From positions 1 to 62,439 of the forward strand of contig JAWKRB010000040.1 in assembly GCA_041389885.1 (NCBI GenBank): a stretch of DNA of 62,439 bases. Direction: 5' to 3'. The notes under the pieces were generated by a model. That model was not told the origin of the DNA. It was given only the letters and a program-made list of their open reading frames with translations, and ran no database searches. The translations under genes were made by a program, and so were the position numbers. Positions 18,146 to 26,425 of the stretch are shown here, piece after piece. The first letter of the stretch is position 1; each line of letters opens with the position of its first letter. The stretch is from JAWKRB01 sp041389885. Lineage in GTDB: Bacteria; Myxococcota_A; Polyangia; Polyangiales; Ga0077539.

Positions 18146-18697
18146 GTGAGTGACACGATCTCGCCTCGCCCCCTGATTCGCGCGGAGCAACTGGCCGACG
18201 TCGGTCTCTTCGGGGGCCTGAGCGAAGAGGTCCTGCGAGACCTCGCGGGGAGCCTCGACGCCTCGCTGTATGACCCGGGCGCCGTGGTGATGCGCGAGGG
18301 CGAGCAGGCGCGGGAGATGTTCGTGGTGATCTCCGGCGAGCTCGAGGTGCTGCGGCGCTCCCGCGGCGGCACCGAGGGGCGCGTGGCGATGCTCGGCCCG
18401 GGGAGCTGGGTCGGGGAGATGTCCATCGTCGACGTGCAGCCCCGCAGCGCGACGGTGCGCACCCTCGCCCCCTCGATCCTCCTGCGGATCACCGGCGAGG
18501 ACCTCGAGCGCCTCTACCGCAAGGACATGCGCGCGTACCTCCTGCTGGTGCTCAACATCGCCCGCGAGCTCTCGCGCCGGCTCCGCGTGGCCGACGGGAT
18601 GATCGCGGGCTTTCTCTCGGCGATCCTCGACGACAACCTCGGGTTTCAGCACACCTCGCAGCCGCCGCCCCCGCCGCGCCCCGACGAGCCGCGCTGA
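18146..18697 (+). CDS. Cyclic-nucleotide-binding domain protein
   Basis: This 183-residue protein is mostly one cNMP-binding domain. An opening helix (LADVGLFGGLSEEVLRDLA) is followed by the beta-roll with EGEQAREMFVVISGELEV and GPGSWVGEMSIVD, then RSATVRT at the phosphate-binding-cassette position. There is no helix-turn-helix after it, only a helix pair and a Pro-rich tail, so it is a stand-alone sensor and not a Crp regulator. It starts with GTG and is divergent from the Ser/Thr kinase 76 bases away, which suggests but does not show a link to kinase signalling. Confidence 0.88.
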   Translation: MSDTISPRPLIRAEQLADVGLFGGLSEEVLRDLAGSLDASLYDPGAVVMREGEQAREMFVVISGELEVLRRSRGGTEGRVAMLGPGSWVGEMSIVDVQPRSATVRTLAPSILLRITGEDLERLYRKDMRAYLLLVLNIARELSRRLRVADGMIAGFLSAILDDNLGFQHTSQPPPPPRPDEPR

Positions 18698-18703
18698 GCG
18701 CGC

Positions 18704-19789
18704 TCACCCGCGCACGCGCTCGGCGAGCAGGCGGTGAAAGTGGTGCACGCCGGTCTCCTTCGAGGGGGAGTACCGCCCGCGCTTCGCGAGCGACGCGCGC
18801 ATGCCCTGCTGCGAGGCGATGACCACGGCCTCGTCTTCGTACTCCACGGCGTCGAGGTCGGCGCCGGCGCCCCGCGCGCGCAGGGAGGCGTCCCAGGTCC
18901 ACGCGCGAAAGAGCACGCGGGTGCGCCCCGGGCCGAGGGGCTGCACGACGTTGAGCGAGAGCCCCCAGGGGTAGAAATTCAGCATCAGGTTCGGGAACAC
19001 CCAGGCGTAGAACGCCGCCACCCGCGCGCCCTCGTCGGGGTGCCCCGGCGGCAGCGCGAAGGCCACGTCGCCCTCGTCGCGGGCGAAGGCGAGCTGGAGC
19101 GTGCCCCAGGGCGCGAGCTCGGTGCGGTAGTCGTCGTAGCCGATGGCGGCGTTGAGCGCGGGGTGCACGAAGGGGATGTGCAGCCCCTCGAGGTAGTTGT
19201 CGCAGTAGAGCATCCAGCTCGCGTCGAAGGTGAACTCGCGGTCCGTCGACGGGTCGCGCGCGAGGCGCTCGAGGGAGAGCGAGCCCACCCGCGCGTCGAC
19301 CTGCGCGAGGGTCTCGCGCAGGGGGGCCTCGGGGCGCAGCGAGACGAAATCGAGGGGGCCCCAGCGGTCGAGCGACACCGCCGCGAGGTCGTCGTCGGGC
19401 GACGGAAAGCCTTGCGCGCCAACGAATTCGGGCATCGAGACGAAGCGCCCGTCGAGGCCGAAGCGCCGGCCGTGATAGCGGCACCGCAGCGACGCGCCCC
19501 GCGCCGCGCAGGCGACCACGGGGTGCCCGCGGTGGGTGCACACGTTCGAGAGCGCGCGGGCCACGCCGTCGGCGCGGGCGATCACCAGGGGCTCGTCGAG
19601 GCAGCCGGGGAGCAGGGTGAAGGGCGCGACGTCTCCGTCGCGCGGGGTCTCCGACGCCTCGGGGCACCACTGCCAGCTCGGCGCGAAGACCCGCTCGCGC
19701 ATGCGCGCGAAGAGCTCCGGGTCGCCGTACGCCGCGGGCGGCAGCGAGCGCGCGACGCGGATGTCGGGGTCGATCTCGAAGGGGGTCAT
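18704..19789 (-). CDS. Rieske non-haem iron oxygenase, alpha subunit
   Basis: This 361-residue protein has the Rieske [2Fe-2S] ligands as CTHRGH and CRYHGRRF (about residues 84-108). The mononuclear iron site DNYLEGLHIPFVHP follows near 200, with a START-like catalytic domain. The order and spacing match the choline-monooxygenase/ring-hydroxylating oxygenase superfamily. The substrate is unknown. A Rieske ferredoxin gene lies 22 bases upstream on the same strand and is the obvious electron donor. A reductase is not visible. It converges on the cNMP-domain gene. Confidence 0.9.
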   Translation of the reverse strand: MTPFEIDPDIRVARSLPPAAYGDPELFARMRERVFAPSWQWCPEASETPRDGDVAPFTLLPGCLDEPLVIARADGVARALSNVCTHRGHPVVACAARGASLRCRYHGRRFGLDGRFVSMPEFVGAQGFPSPDDDLAAVSLDRWGPLDFVSLRPEAPLRETLAQVDARVGSLSLERLARDPSTDREFTFDASWMLYCDNYLEGLHIPFVHPALNAAIGYDDYRTELAPWGTLQLAFARDEGDVAFALPPGHPDEGARVAAFYAWVFPNLMLNFYPWGLSLNVVQPLGPGRTRVLFRAWTWDASLRARGAGADLDAVEYEDEAVVIASQQGMRASLAKRGRYSPSKETGVHHFHRLLAERVRG

Positions 19790-19811
19790 CGCGGCGGCGC
19801 GTCGCGGGGGG

Positions 19812-20168
19812 TCAGGGGAGCATCAGCGCGTCGCCGTCGACGGTGAGCTTGCGCGTCTGGATGGGCGCGGGCTTCTTGCCGAGGGCGATGAGCTTGTGGG
19901 TCCACTTCGGCGTCTTGATGCCCGCGACGCCGTTGACCCAGTCGAGGTTCGCGCCGGTGCACACGTCGAAGCGCGAGCCGTGAAAGGGGCAGGTGATGGC
20001 GCCGTCGCGCACCTCGCCGTGGGCCATGGGCAGGCCCAGGTGCGGGCACGAGTTCTCGATGGCGTAGTAGTCGTCGCCGACGCGGGTGAGCAGGAGCGTC
20101 TTGCCCTCGTGCTCGACGCGGGTGAGCTTGCCTTCGGTGACCGACTGCGTGTCGCTGAGCTTGGTCAT
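19812..20168 (-). CDS. Rieske [2Fe-2S] ferredoxin
   Basis: This 118-residue single-domain protein has both ligand loops: CPHLGLP near residue 41 and CPFHGSRFD near 62. It probably delivers electrons to the oxygenase encoded 22 bases downstream. No signal peptide is present, so it acts in the cytoplasm. Confidence 0.92.
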   Translation of the reverse strand: MTKLSDTQSVTEGKLTRVEHEGKTLLLTRVGDDYYAIENSCPHLGLPMAHGEVRDGAITCPFHGSRFDVCTGANLDWVNGVAGIKTPKWTHKLIALGKKPAPIQTRKLTVDGDALMLP

Positions 20169-20195
20169 GGGTGCACTCGTGGGGGGGTGATAGGG

Positions 20196-21020
20196 CTAGA
20201 AGAGCGCGCGGCCGCGCTGCTTGAGGGTGTCGACGATGATCCCCGCGGTCTCTTCGATGGCGCGGCCGGTGACGTCGATCACGGGCCAGCCGGGGTGCGC
20301 GCGAAAGATCGTGTGGGCGTACTCGAGCTCCTCGCGCACGTGCTCGCGCAGGCCGTAGCTCGCGTCGGGGGGCATGCCCAGCTGGCGCAGCCGCGCGCGG
20401 CGGATCTCGATGAGCTGGTCGATGCCGATGGTGAGCGCGACCACCCGGTCGGGCACGACCTCGGCGAGCTCCTGCGGCAGCGCGACGCCCAGCACCAGGG
20501 GCACGTTCGCGACCTTCACCCCGCGGTTGGCGAGGTACGTCGACAGGGGGGTCTTCGAGGTGCGCGAGACCCCCACGAGCACCAGGTCGGCCTTCTTGAG
20601 GTTCCGCGGCTCCTTGCCGTCGTCGTTCTTCACGGCGAATTCGACGGCCTCGATGCGGCGGAAATACTCCTCCGAGAGCGGGAGCGAGACGCTCGGGCGG
20701 CCCAGGGGCTCGGCGTCGAGGAACGACGAGAGCTTGCCCAGCAGCGAGCCGATGACATCGACGGCCTCGACGCGGGTCTCGTAGCAGAGGCGGTGAATGA
20801 ACTCGCGCAGCTCGGGCGAGACGATGGTGAAGACCACCATGGCGCCCTCGGCGGCGGCCGACTCGATCACCTGCCGCGCGCCGGCTTCGTCGCGCACGCG
20901 GGGGTGGATGCGAACCTGCGCGCGCCGCGCGGGGAACTGCAGCAGCGCGGCGTGCACCACGCGCTCGGCGGTCTCGCCGGTGGAGTCAGAGACGATGGCG
21001 ATGAGTCGTGGGCCGTCCAT
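20196..21020 (-). CDS. PEP synthase / pyruvate,phosphate dikinase regulatory protein (DUF299 bifunctional kinase-phosphorylase)
   Basis: This 274-residue protein opens with IAIVSDSTGETAERVVHAAL, the hallmark of the family, and has the P-loop-like GVSRTSKTPLSTYLANRG near residue 145 and the DVTGRAIEETA C-terminus. The family uses ADP to phosphorylate a Thr on PEP synthase or PPDK and inactivate it, and reverses this by phosphorolysis, controlling gluconeogenic flux. The target enzyme gene is not in the window. The ATG at 21020 was chosen because it begins directly at the conserved N-terminus. It is 27 bases upstream of the ferredoxin gene, possibly co-transcribed. Confidence 0.93.
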   Translation of the reverse strand: MDGPRLIAIVSDSTGETAERVVHAALLQFPARRAQVRIHPRVRDEAGARQVIESAAAEGAMVVFTIVSPELREFIHRLCYETRVEAVDVIGSLLGKLSSFLDAEPLGRPSVSLPLSEEYFRRIEAVEFAVKNDDGKEPRNLKKADLVLVGVSRTSKTPLSTYLANRGVKVANVPLVLGVALPQELAEVVPDRVVALTIGIDQLIEIRRARLRQLGMPPDASYGLREHVREELEYAHTIFRAHPGWPVIDVTGRAIEETAGIIVDTLKQRGRALF

Positions 21021-21072
21021 GAGGTCCGCGCACACTACCACTGGCCGTGTGCGCGCGGCGCGCGGCGCGTGT

Positions 21073-21189
21073 TCAGCCCGCGAGGAGCCGCGCGAAGCGC
21101 GTGCGGTTCTTGCGGCGGAGCTTCGCCCGGAGGCGCGCGGTGCGGTTGCGGACCTTGTTCTTCTTGATCTTGCGGCTGGCGAGAAACAT
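21073..21189 (-). CDS. 38-residue highly basic protein, candidate bS22/mS38-like (AURKAIP1/COX24-type) ribosomal protein
   Basis: An ATG at 21189 opens a 38-codon frame of which half is Lys or Arg. Its core SRKIKKNKVRNRTARLRAK matches the pattern R-K-x-x-K-[HN]-K-x-R-x-x-x-R-T seen in the mitochondrial mS38 C-terminus and the tiny mycobacterial ribosomal protein bS22. A strong promoter lies just upstream (TTGACA, 17 bases, TAGGTT, at 21277-21249), as expected for a ribosomal protein. The frame stops cleanly at 21073, before the PEP-synthase regulator gene on the same strand. It is below normal gene-calling length and easily missed. The match is from memory of the family motif, not an alignment. 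Confidence 0.75.
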   Translation of the reverse strand: MFLASRKIKKNKVRNRTARLRAKLRRKNRTRFARLLAG

Positions 21190-21248
21190 GGCGCTCTGTG
21201 CTCCGTGAAATGGCTCTGCGGGTCAACGGCCACCCGCGAGGGGCGCGG

Positions 21249-21277
21249 AACCTATTCCGAGCACCTGGCGCTGTCAA
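21249..21277 (-). promoter_or_regulatory. Strong sigma70-type promoter for the 38-residue basic protein
   Basis: On the minus strand TTGACA (21277-21272) is followed after 17 bases by TAGGTT (21254-21249). The start codon lies about 50 bases downstream of the expected transcription start. Confidence 0.6.
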
Positions 21278-21299
21278 CGCGAGGGCGCGCGTGAAGTTC

Positions 21300-21329
21300 T
21301 TGACCCCTTGCATGGGCATTCCCTAGACT
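21300..21329 (+). promoter_or_regulatory. Sigma70-type promoter for the FHA-DUF4388 gene
   Basis: TTGACC (21300-21305), an 18-base spacer and TAGACT (21324-21329) precede the ATG at 21344. The predicted leader is only about 8 bases, so the mRNA would be nearly leaderless. Confidence 0.5.
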
Positions 21330-21343
21330 GCCCGATACCCCTG

Positions 21344-22291
21344 ATGCCTCCTCCGGACGCCCCGAAACATAAGCACTACACGCTGAAATTTATTTCGGGG
21401 AAGTACCAGGGGGGTGAGTTCCCCATCGCGCCGGGCCGCGAGCTGGTGCTGGGTCGGAGCAACGAGCTCGACGTCGTGCTGGTCGAAGACATGGTGTCGC
21501 GCAAGCACGCGCGCATCGCCTTCACCAACGACAACCTGCTCATCGAAGACCTCGGCAGCACCAACGGCACCTTCGTCAACGGCGAGAAGGTGAAGCGCGC
21601 GCGCCTCAAGGAGGGCGACCGGGTGCTCATCGGCACCAGCATCGCCCGCGTCGAGGTGAGCGACGCCGTCGTCGGCTCGGGCGAGAGCCGCGAGGCCGAG
21701 GCGCGGGCTAAGATGCAGTCGGTCGCGAGCCGCACGACGCAGGTCAAGACCATGAGCGGCACCATCGACGAGGTGCCCCTGGTCGACCTGCTGCAGCTCT
21801 TCGCGACCAGCAAGAAGAACGGCGTGCTCGCGATTCAGCACGAAGACGGCTCCAGCGGCAGGCTCTACCTCCGCAAGGGCGCCGTGCCCTACGCCAGCAT
21901 CGACGACCTCCCCGACATCCCCGCGCAGAAGGCGATCTACCGCATGCTCACCTGGGAGCGCGGCACCTTCGAGCTGCTCCCCGCCGACGAGAAGGAGTTC
22001 GACGACGAGCTCAGCCTCTCGACCGAGGGGCTGCTCATGGAGGGCATGCGCCACCTCGACGAGTGCCGCCGCCTCGGGGGGATGCTCTCGGCCACGGGGC
22101 GATACACCCTGGCCTCGCCCCTGGTGCCCGCCCTCAAAGACCTCGACGAGCGGGGGCTCGTGGTGCTCCAGCACGCGTGGAACCACGGGCGCCTCTCGAC
22201 GATCCTCGACCGCTGCCCGCTCACCGACCTCGACACGATGGAGACGCTCTCGAAGCTGGTGCAGCAGCGCTACCTCAAGGTCGAGGGCTGA
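21344..22291 (+). CDS. FHA domain - DUF4388 (PATAN) signalling protein
   Basis: This protein of about 315 residues has an N-terminal forkhead-associated domain (LVLGRSNELDVVL, then VSRKHARI and LGSTNGTFVNG, residues about 20-95). The FHA domain binds phosphothreonine peptides, so this is a likely reader of the organism's Ser/Thr kinases. From about residue 130 it has a DUF4388 domain (VPLVDLLQLFATSKKNGVL, GRLYLRKGAVPYA), common in Myxococcota and tied to signalling scaffolds, and then a helical tail. There is no membrane segment. The ATG at 21344 was preferred to the one at 21308 because the latter would overlap the -10 region. It is divergent from the small basic protein gene. Confidence 0.9.
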   Translation: MPPPDAPKHKHYTLKFISGKYQGGEFPIAPGRELVLGRSNELDVVLVEDMVSRKHARIAFTNDNLLIEDLGSTNGTFVNGEKVKRARLKEGDRVLIGTSIARVEVSDAVVGSGESREAEARAKMQSVASRTTQVKTMSGTIDEVPLVDLLQLFATSKKNGVLAIQHEDGSSGRLYLRKGAVPYASIDDLPDIPAQKAIYRMLTWERGTFELLPADEKEFDDELSLSTEGLLMEGMRHLDECRRLGGMLSATGRYTLASPLVPALKDLDERGLVVLQHAWNHGRLSTILDRCPLTDLDTMETLSKLVQQRYLKVEG

Positions 22292-22292
22292 G

Positions 22293-22313
22293 CGCGTCTC
22301 AATTTTGAACGCG
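22293..22313. terminator. Possible bidirectional terminator hairpin between convergent genes
   Basis: CGCGT-C-TCAA / TT / TTGA-ACGCG forms a 9-pair stem with one bulge in the 45-base gap between the FHA gene and the response-regulator gene. There is no following T-run, so it is at best an atypical terminator. Confidence 0.4.
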
Positions 22314-22336
22314 TCGCAAAGTAATACGCGGCGCCC

Positions 22337-23703
<1,367 letters not shown>

Positions 23704-23707
<4 letters not shown>

Positions 23708-25152
23708 GACGGCGCTCCGACGGGGAGGTAGACGGTGAAGCGCGTGCCCTGCCCCGCGCGGCTGTCGACGGCGATCCAGCCCCCGTGCTCGCGCACGAGG
23801 CCGTAGGCCACCGAGAGCCCGAGGCCCGTGCCCTCGCCCACGTCCTTGGTGGTGAAGAAGGGCTCGAAGATATGCGGGAGCACGTCTTCGGCGATGCCCT
23901 CGCCCTCGTCGCGCACCTCCACCGACGCGCACGCCGCGGGGGCCGCGCCCTGCTCCTCGGGCGGCGCCAGGTGCGCCCGCGCGACGGTGACGGTGAGTCT
24001 CCCGCCCCTGGGCATCGCGTCGATCCCGTTGACCACGAGGTTCGTGAGCACCTGCTGAATCTGCCCGTCGTCGATCATCGCGTCGACCGCGCCCTCGGGG
24101 CGGGTGAGCGTGACCTCGACCCCGCGCTTCTGCGCCAGCGGCGCGAGGAGCGAGACCACGTTGCCCGCGAGCGCGCACACGTCGCGCACGGCGCTCTGCG
24201 GCCCGCGGCGCCGCGCGAAATCCAGGAGCTGCCGAATGATCACGGTCATCCGGTCGGTCTGCTCGAGGATGATCCGCGCCTTGTCGCGCGCGGCGTCGCC
24301 CTCGACCTCGCGCTCGACCACCATCCTCGCGCGCTGCGCGATCACGTGCAGCGGCGTGCCCAGCTCGTGGGCGATGCCCGCGGCGAGCTTGCCCACGGTG
24401 GTGAGCCGGTCGGCGTGCTCCAGCCGCTGCTGCGCGGCGAGGCGCGCGGCGGTCTCGGCGAGGAGCCGGTCGTGGGCGGCGGCGAGCTGGTCGCACATCG
24501 CGTTCATCTCTTCAGAGAGCTCGCCGAGCTCGTCGCGGGCGCGGAGCCGCAGCCGGGTGTCGAACTCGCCCGCGCCGACGCGCCGGGCCTGCGCCACGAG
24601 CTGCCGCACCGGGCGGCCCACGAAGAGCACCCCGAGGGCGGCGGTGAGCAGCGCGCTCACCAGCGCCGCGGCGAGGGTCGCGAGCACGGTGTTCTGCACG
24701 CTCGTGTGCACGAAGCGCTGGTCCGCCGCGCGAGACTCAGAGAGCTCCACCGCGCCCACGCGCCCGTCGGCCAGGCGCACAGGGACCAACGTGAACAGCA
24801 GCTCGGCGCCGTCGGGACGTCGCTCGATCCACGCCACCTCGCGGCCCGCGCGCGCCGCGGCGAGGGCCTCGGGCGAGGACATCGCGTCGCCCTCGGCGCC
24901 GATCCAGCGGATCTCGATCTCGGGCTCGCGCTGGTTCATCTCGTCGACGAGCGCGAGCGCCGCCGAGGGCCCCGCGCGGCGCCACGCCTCGGCCATGCCG
25001 ACGCCCAGCGCGCGACCGAGGAGCAGGTGGTCGCGGCGACCCTCGCGGTCGAGCAGGGCCGCCTCGCGGCGCACCCGGTAGTACCCGTGCACCGCGAGCA
25101 CCGAGACGATCGCGAGCACGATCGCGAGGATCAGCCGACGCGCGAGCCGCAC
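23704..25152 (-). CDS. Membrane sensor histidine kinase
   Basis: This 482-residue kinase starts with GTG at 25152. A transmembrane helix at residues 7-24 and another at about 155-178 flank an extracytoplasmic sensor domain of about 130 residues. HAMP (to about 232) follows, then the His box AAGIAHELGTPLH with the phospho-acceptor His near 262, and the ATPase boxes NLVVNGIDAM, DEGEGI, FEPFFTT and GTGLGLS. It should phosphorylate the overlapping sigma54 response regulator. The sensor domain has no Cys/His cluster that would identify a metal by eye. The divergent RND operon suggests a metal or envelope-stress signal, by inference. Confidence 0.94.
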
Positions 25153-25184
25153 GCGGTCCTCACGGGGGAGTCAGGGAGGGGCAT

Positions 25185-25206
25185 CGCCGTGCGGTCAAGC
25201 ACGGCG
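25185..25206. promoter_or_regulatory. Perfect palindrome, candidate activator site
   Basis: CGCCGTGC-GGTCAA-GCACGGCG has two perfect 8-base arms around a 6-base centre. It lies 13 bases upstream of the sigma54 promoter and 33 bases from the histidine kinase start. It is the best candidate for binding by the divergent response regulator. Confidence 0.6.
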
Positions 25207-25218
25207 CGTTCCCGAGGC

Positions 25219-25233
25219 TGGAACGCGCCTTGC
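25219..25233 (+). promoter_or_regulatory. Sigma54 (-24/-12) promoter of the RND efflux operon
   Basis: TGGAAC-GCGCC-TTGC matches the sigma54 consensus TGGCAC-N5-TTGC at 9 of 10 positions, with exact spacing. Transcription would begin near 25245, only about 8 bases before the TTG start of the adaptor gene. Confidence 0.65.
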
Positions 25234-25252
25234 GACACGCGTCGACACTCCC

Positions 25253-26401
25253 TTGAAGAACACGCACCTCCCTCGGTCTCTGCGGCTCGCTCTCACCGTC
25301 GCCCTCGGAATTCTCGGCGCCTGCGCGCGCAGCGTACCCCGCACCGCGCGGGGCGAATTCCCCGCGCCGTATCAGATCGACACGGCGTCGCCACCCCACC
25401 TCCGGGTGCGCGCCGACCTCGACCGGCTCCTCGAGACCCAGACGGTGAGTCCTTCGGGCGTGCGCGCCTCCCTCGTGGGCTACGGGCGCATGGGCTTCGC
25501 GCCCAACGCCTCGTACGCCGTGCGCGTGCCCTACCCCTCCTTCGTCGAGCGCGTGCGGGTGGACGTCGGCGACGGGGTGACCCGCGGTCAGCCCCTGGTC
25601 GACCTTCGCAGCAGCGAGGTCGCGCGGCTCCGCGCCGAGGCCGCCAACGGCCAGGTCTCGGTGAACGCCGAGCGCCAGACCCTCGCGCGCCTCGCGCGCC
25701 TCGTCGCCGACGGGACCGCCACCGAGCGCGAGCTCGCCGAGTCCCGCTCTCGGCTGCAGAGCGCCCTGGCGCAGCTCGCGGGGGTTCGCTCGGCGCTGCA
25801 GGCCGCGGGCATCAACGGCGGAGAGGGCGATCGCTACACCCTCCGCGCGGCGGTCGAGGGGCGGGTGCTGATTCGCCACGTCGATCCGGGGGAGCGGGTC
25901 TCTCCCGACGACGCGCAGCCGGCGTTTCTCGTGGGCGATCCCCAGCGTCTCGTGGTGCGCGCGGCCTTCCCCGAGCGCGACGCGGTGTGGCTCGCCGAGG
26001 GGCTCCCGTGCGTGTTCACCGTGAGCGCGCTGGGCGAAGATCGCTTCGAGGGGTCGATCTCGCACCTCGTTCGCGCGGTCGATCCGCGCACGCGCTCCGC
26101 CGACGCCACCTGCGCGCCCACGCGGCAAGACCCGCGGCTGACCTCGGAGATGGTCGCGCGGGTGGAGGTGCGGGTGTCGGGCGGGCGGCAGGTGGTGGTT
26201 CCGCGCAGCGCGGTGCTCCTGCGGCGCGACGAGCCCGTGGTCTTCGTGCGCGTGTCGCCGGGGGTGCTGGAGCGACGGTCGATCGAGCCGGGGCTCTCGA
26301 TGGGCGACCAGATGCAGATCGCGCGGGGGCTTCACGCGGGAGAGCGGGTGGTCACCCGCGGCGCGGTGCTCCTCGACGGCGAGCTCGACCAGCTCCTCTA
26401 A
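25253..26401 (+). CDS. RND efflux periplasmic adaptor (CusB/CzcB-like), lipoprotein
   Basis: This 382-residue membrane-fusion protein begins with a lipoprotein-type signal (LGILGAC, Cys at about 24). A barrel-sandwich region follows (VRVPYPSFVERVRVDVGDGV and GQPLVDLRSSE), then the coiled-coil hairpin (about 125-180), the second lipoyl half (GRVLIRHVDPGERV), and beta-barrel and membrane-proximal domains (VVVPRSAVLLRRDEPVVFV). It bridges the inner-membrane pump to the outer-membrane channel. The start is TTG; no other good start lies upstream of the signal peptide. It is the first gene of the sigma54-controlled operon, 24 bases before the pump gene. Confidence 0.9.
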   Translation: MKNTHLPRSLRLALTVALGILGACARSVPRTARGEFPAPYQIDTASPPHLRVRADLDRLLETQTVSPSGVRASLVGYGRMGFAPNASYAVRVPYPSFVERVRVDVGDGVTRGQPLVDLRSSEVARLRAEAANGQVSVNAERQTLARLARLVADGTATERELAESRSRLQSALAQLAGVRSALQAAGINGGEGDRYTLRAAVEGRVLIRHVDPGERVSPDDAQPAFLVGDPQRLVVRAAFPERDAVWLAEGLPCVFTVSALGEDRFEGSISHLVRAVDPRTRSADATCAPTRQDPRLTSEMVARVEVRVSGGRQVVVPRSAVLLRRDEPVVFVRVSPGVLERRSIEPGLSMGDQMQIARGLHAGERVVTRGAVLLDGELDQLL

Positions 26402-26425
26402 GCGCACGAAGCGAGGACCACCCCG

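Noticed and set aside
18704..20168. A complete aromatic-ring dioxygenase operon
   Set aside because: Only an alpha subunit and a ferredoxin are present; there is no beta subunit or reductase, and the substrate is unknown.
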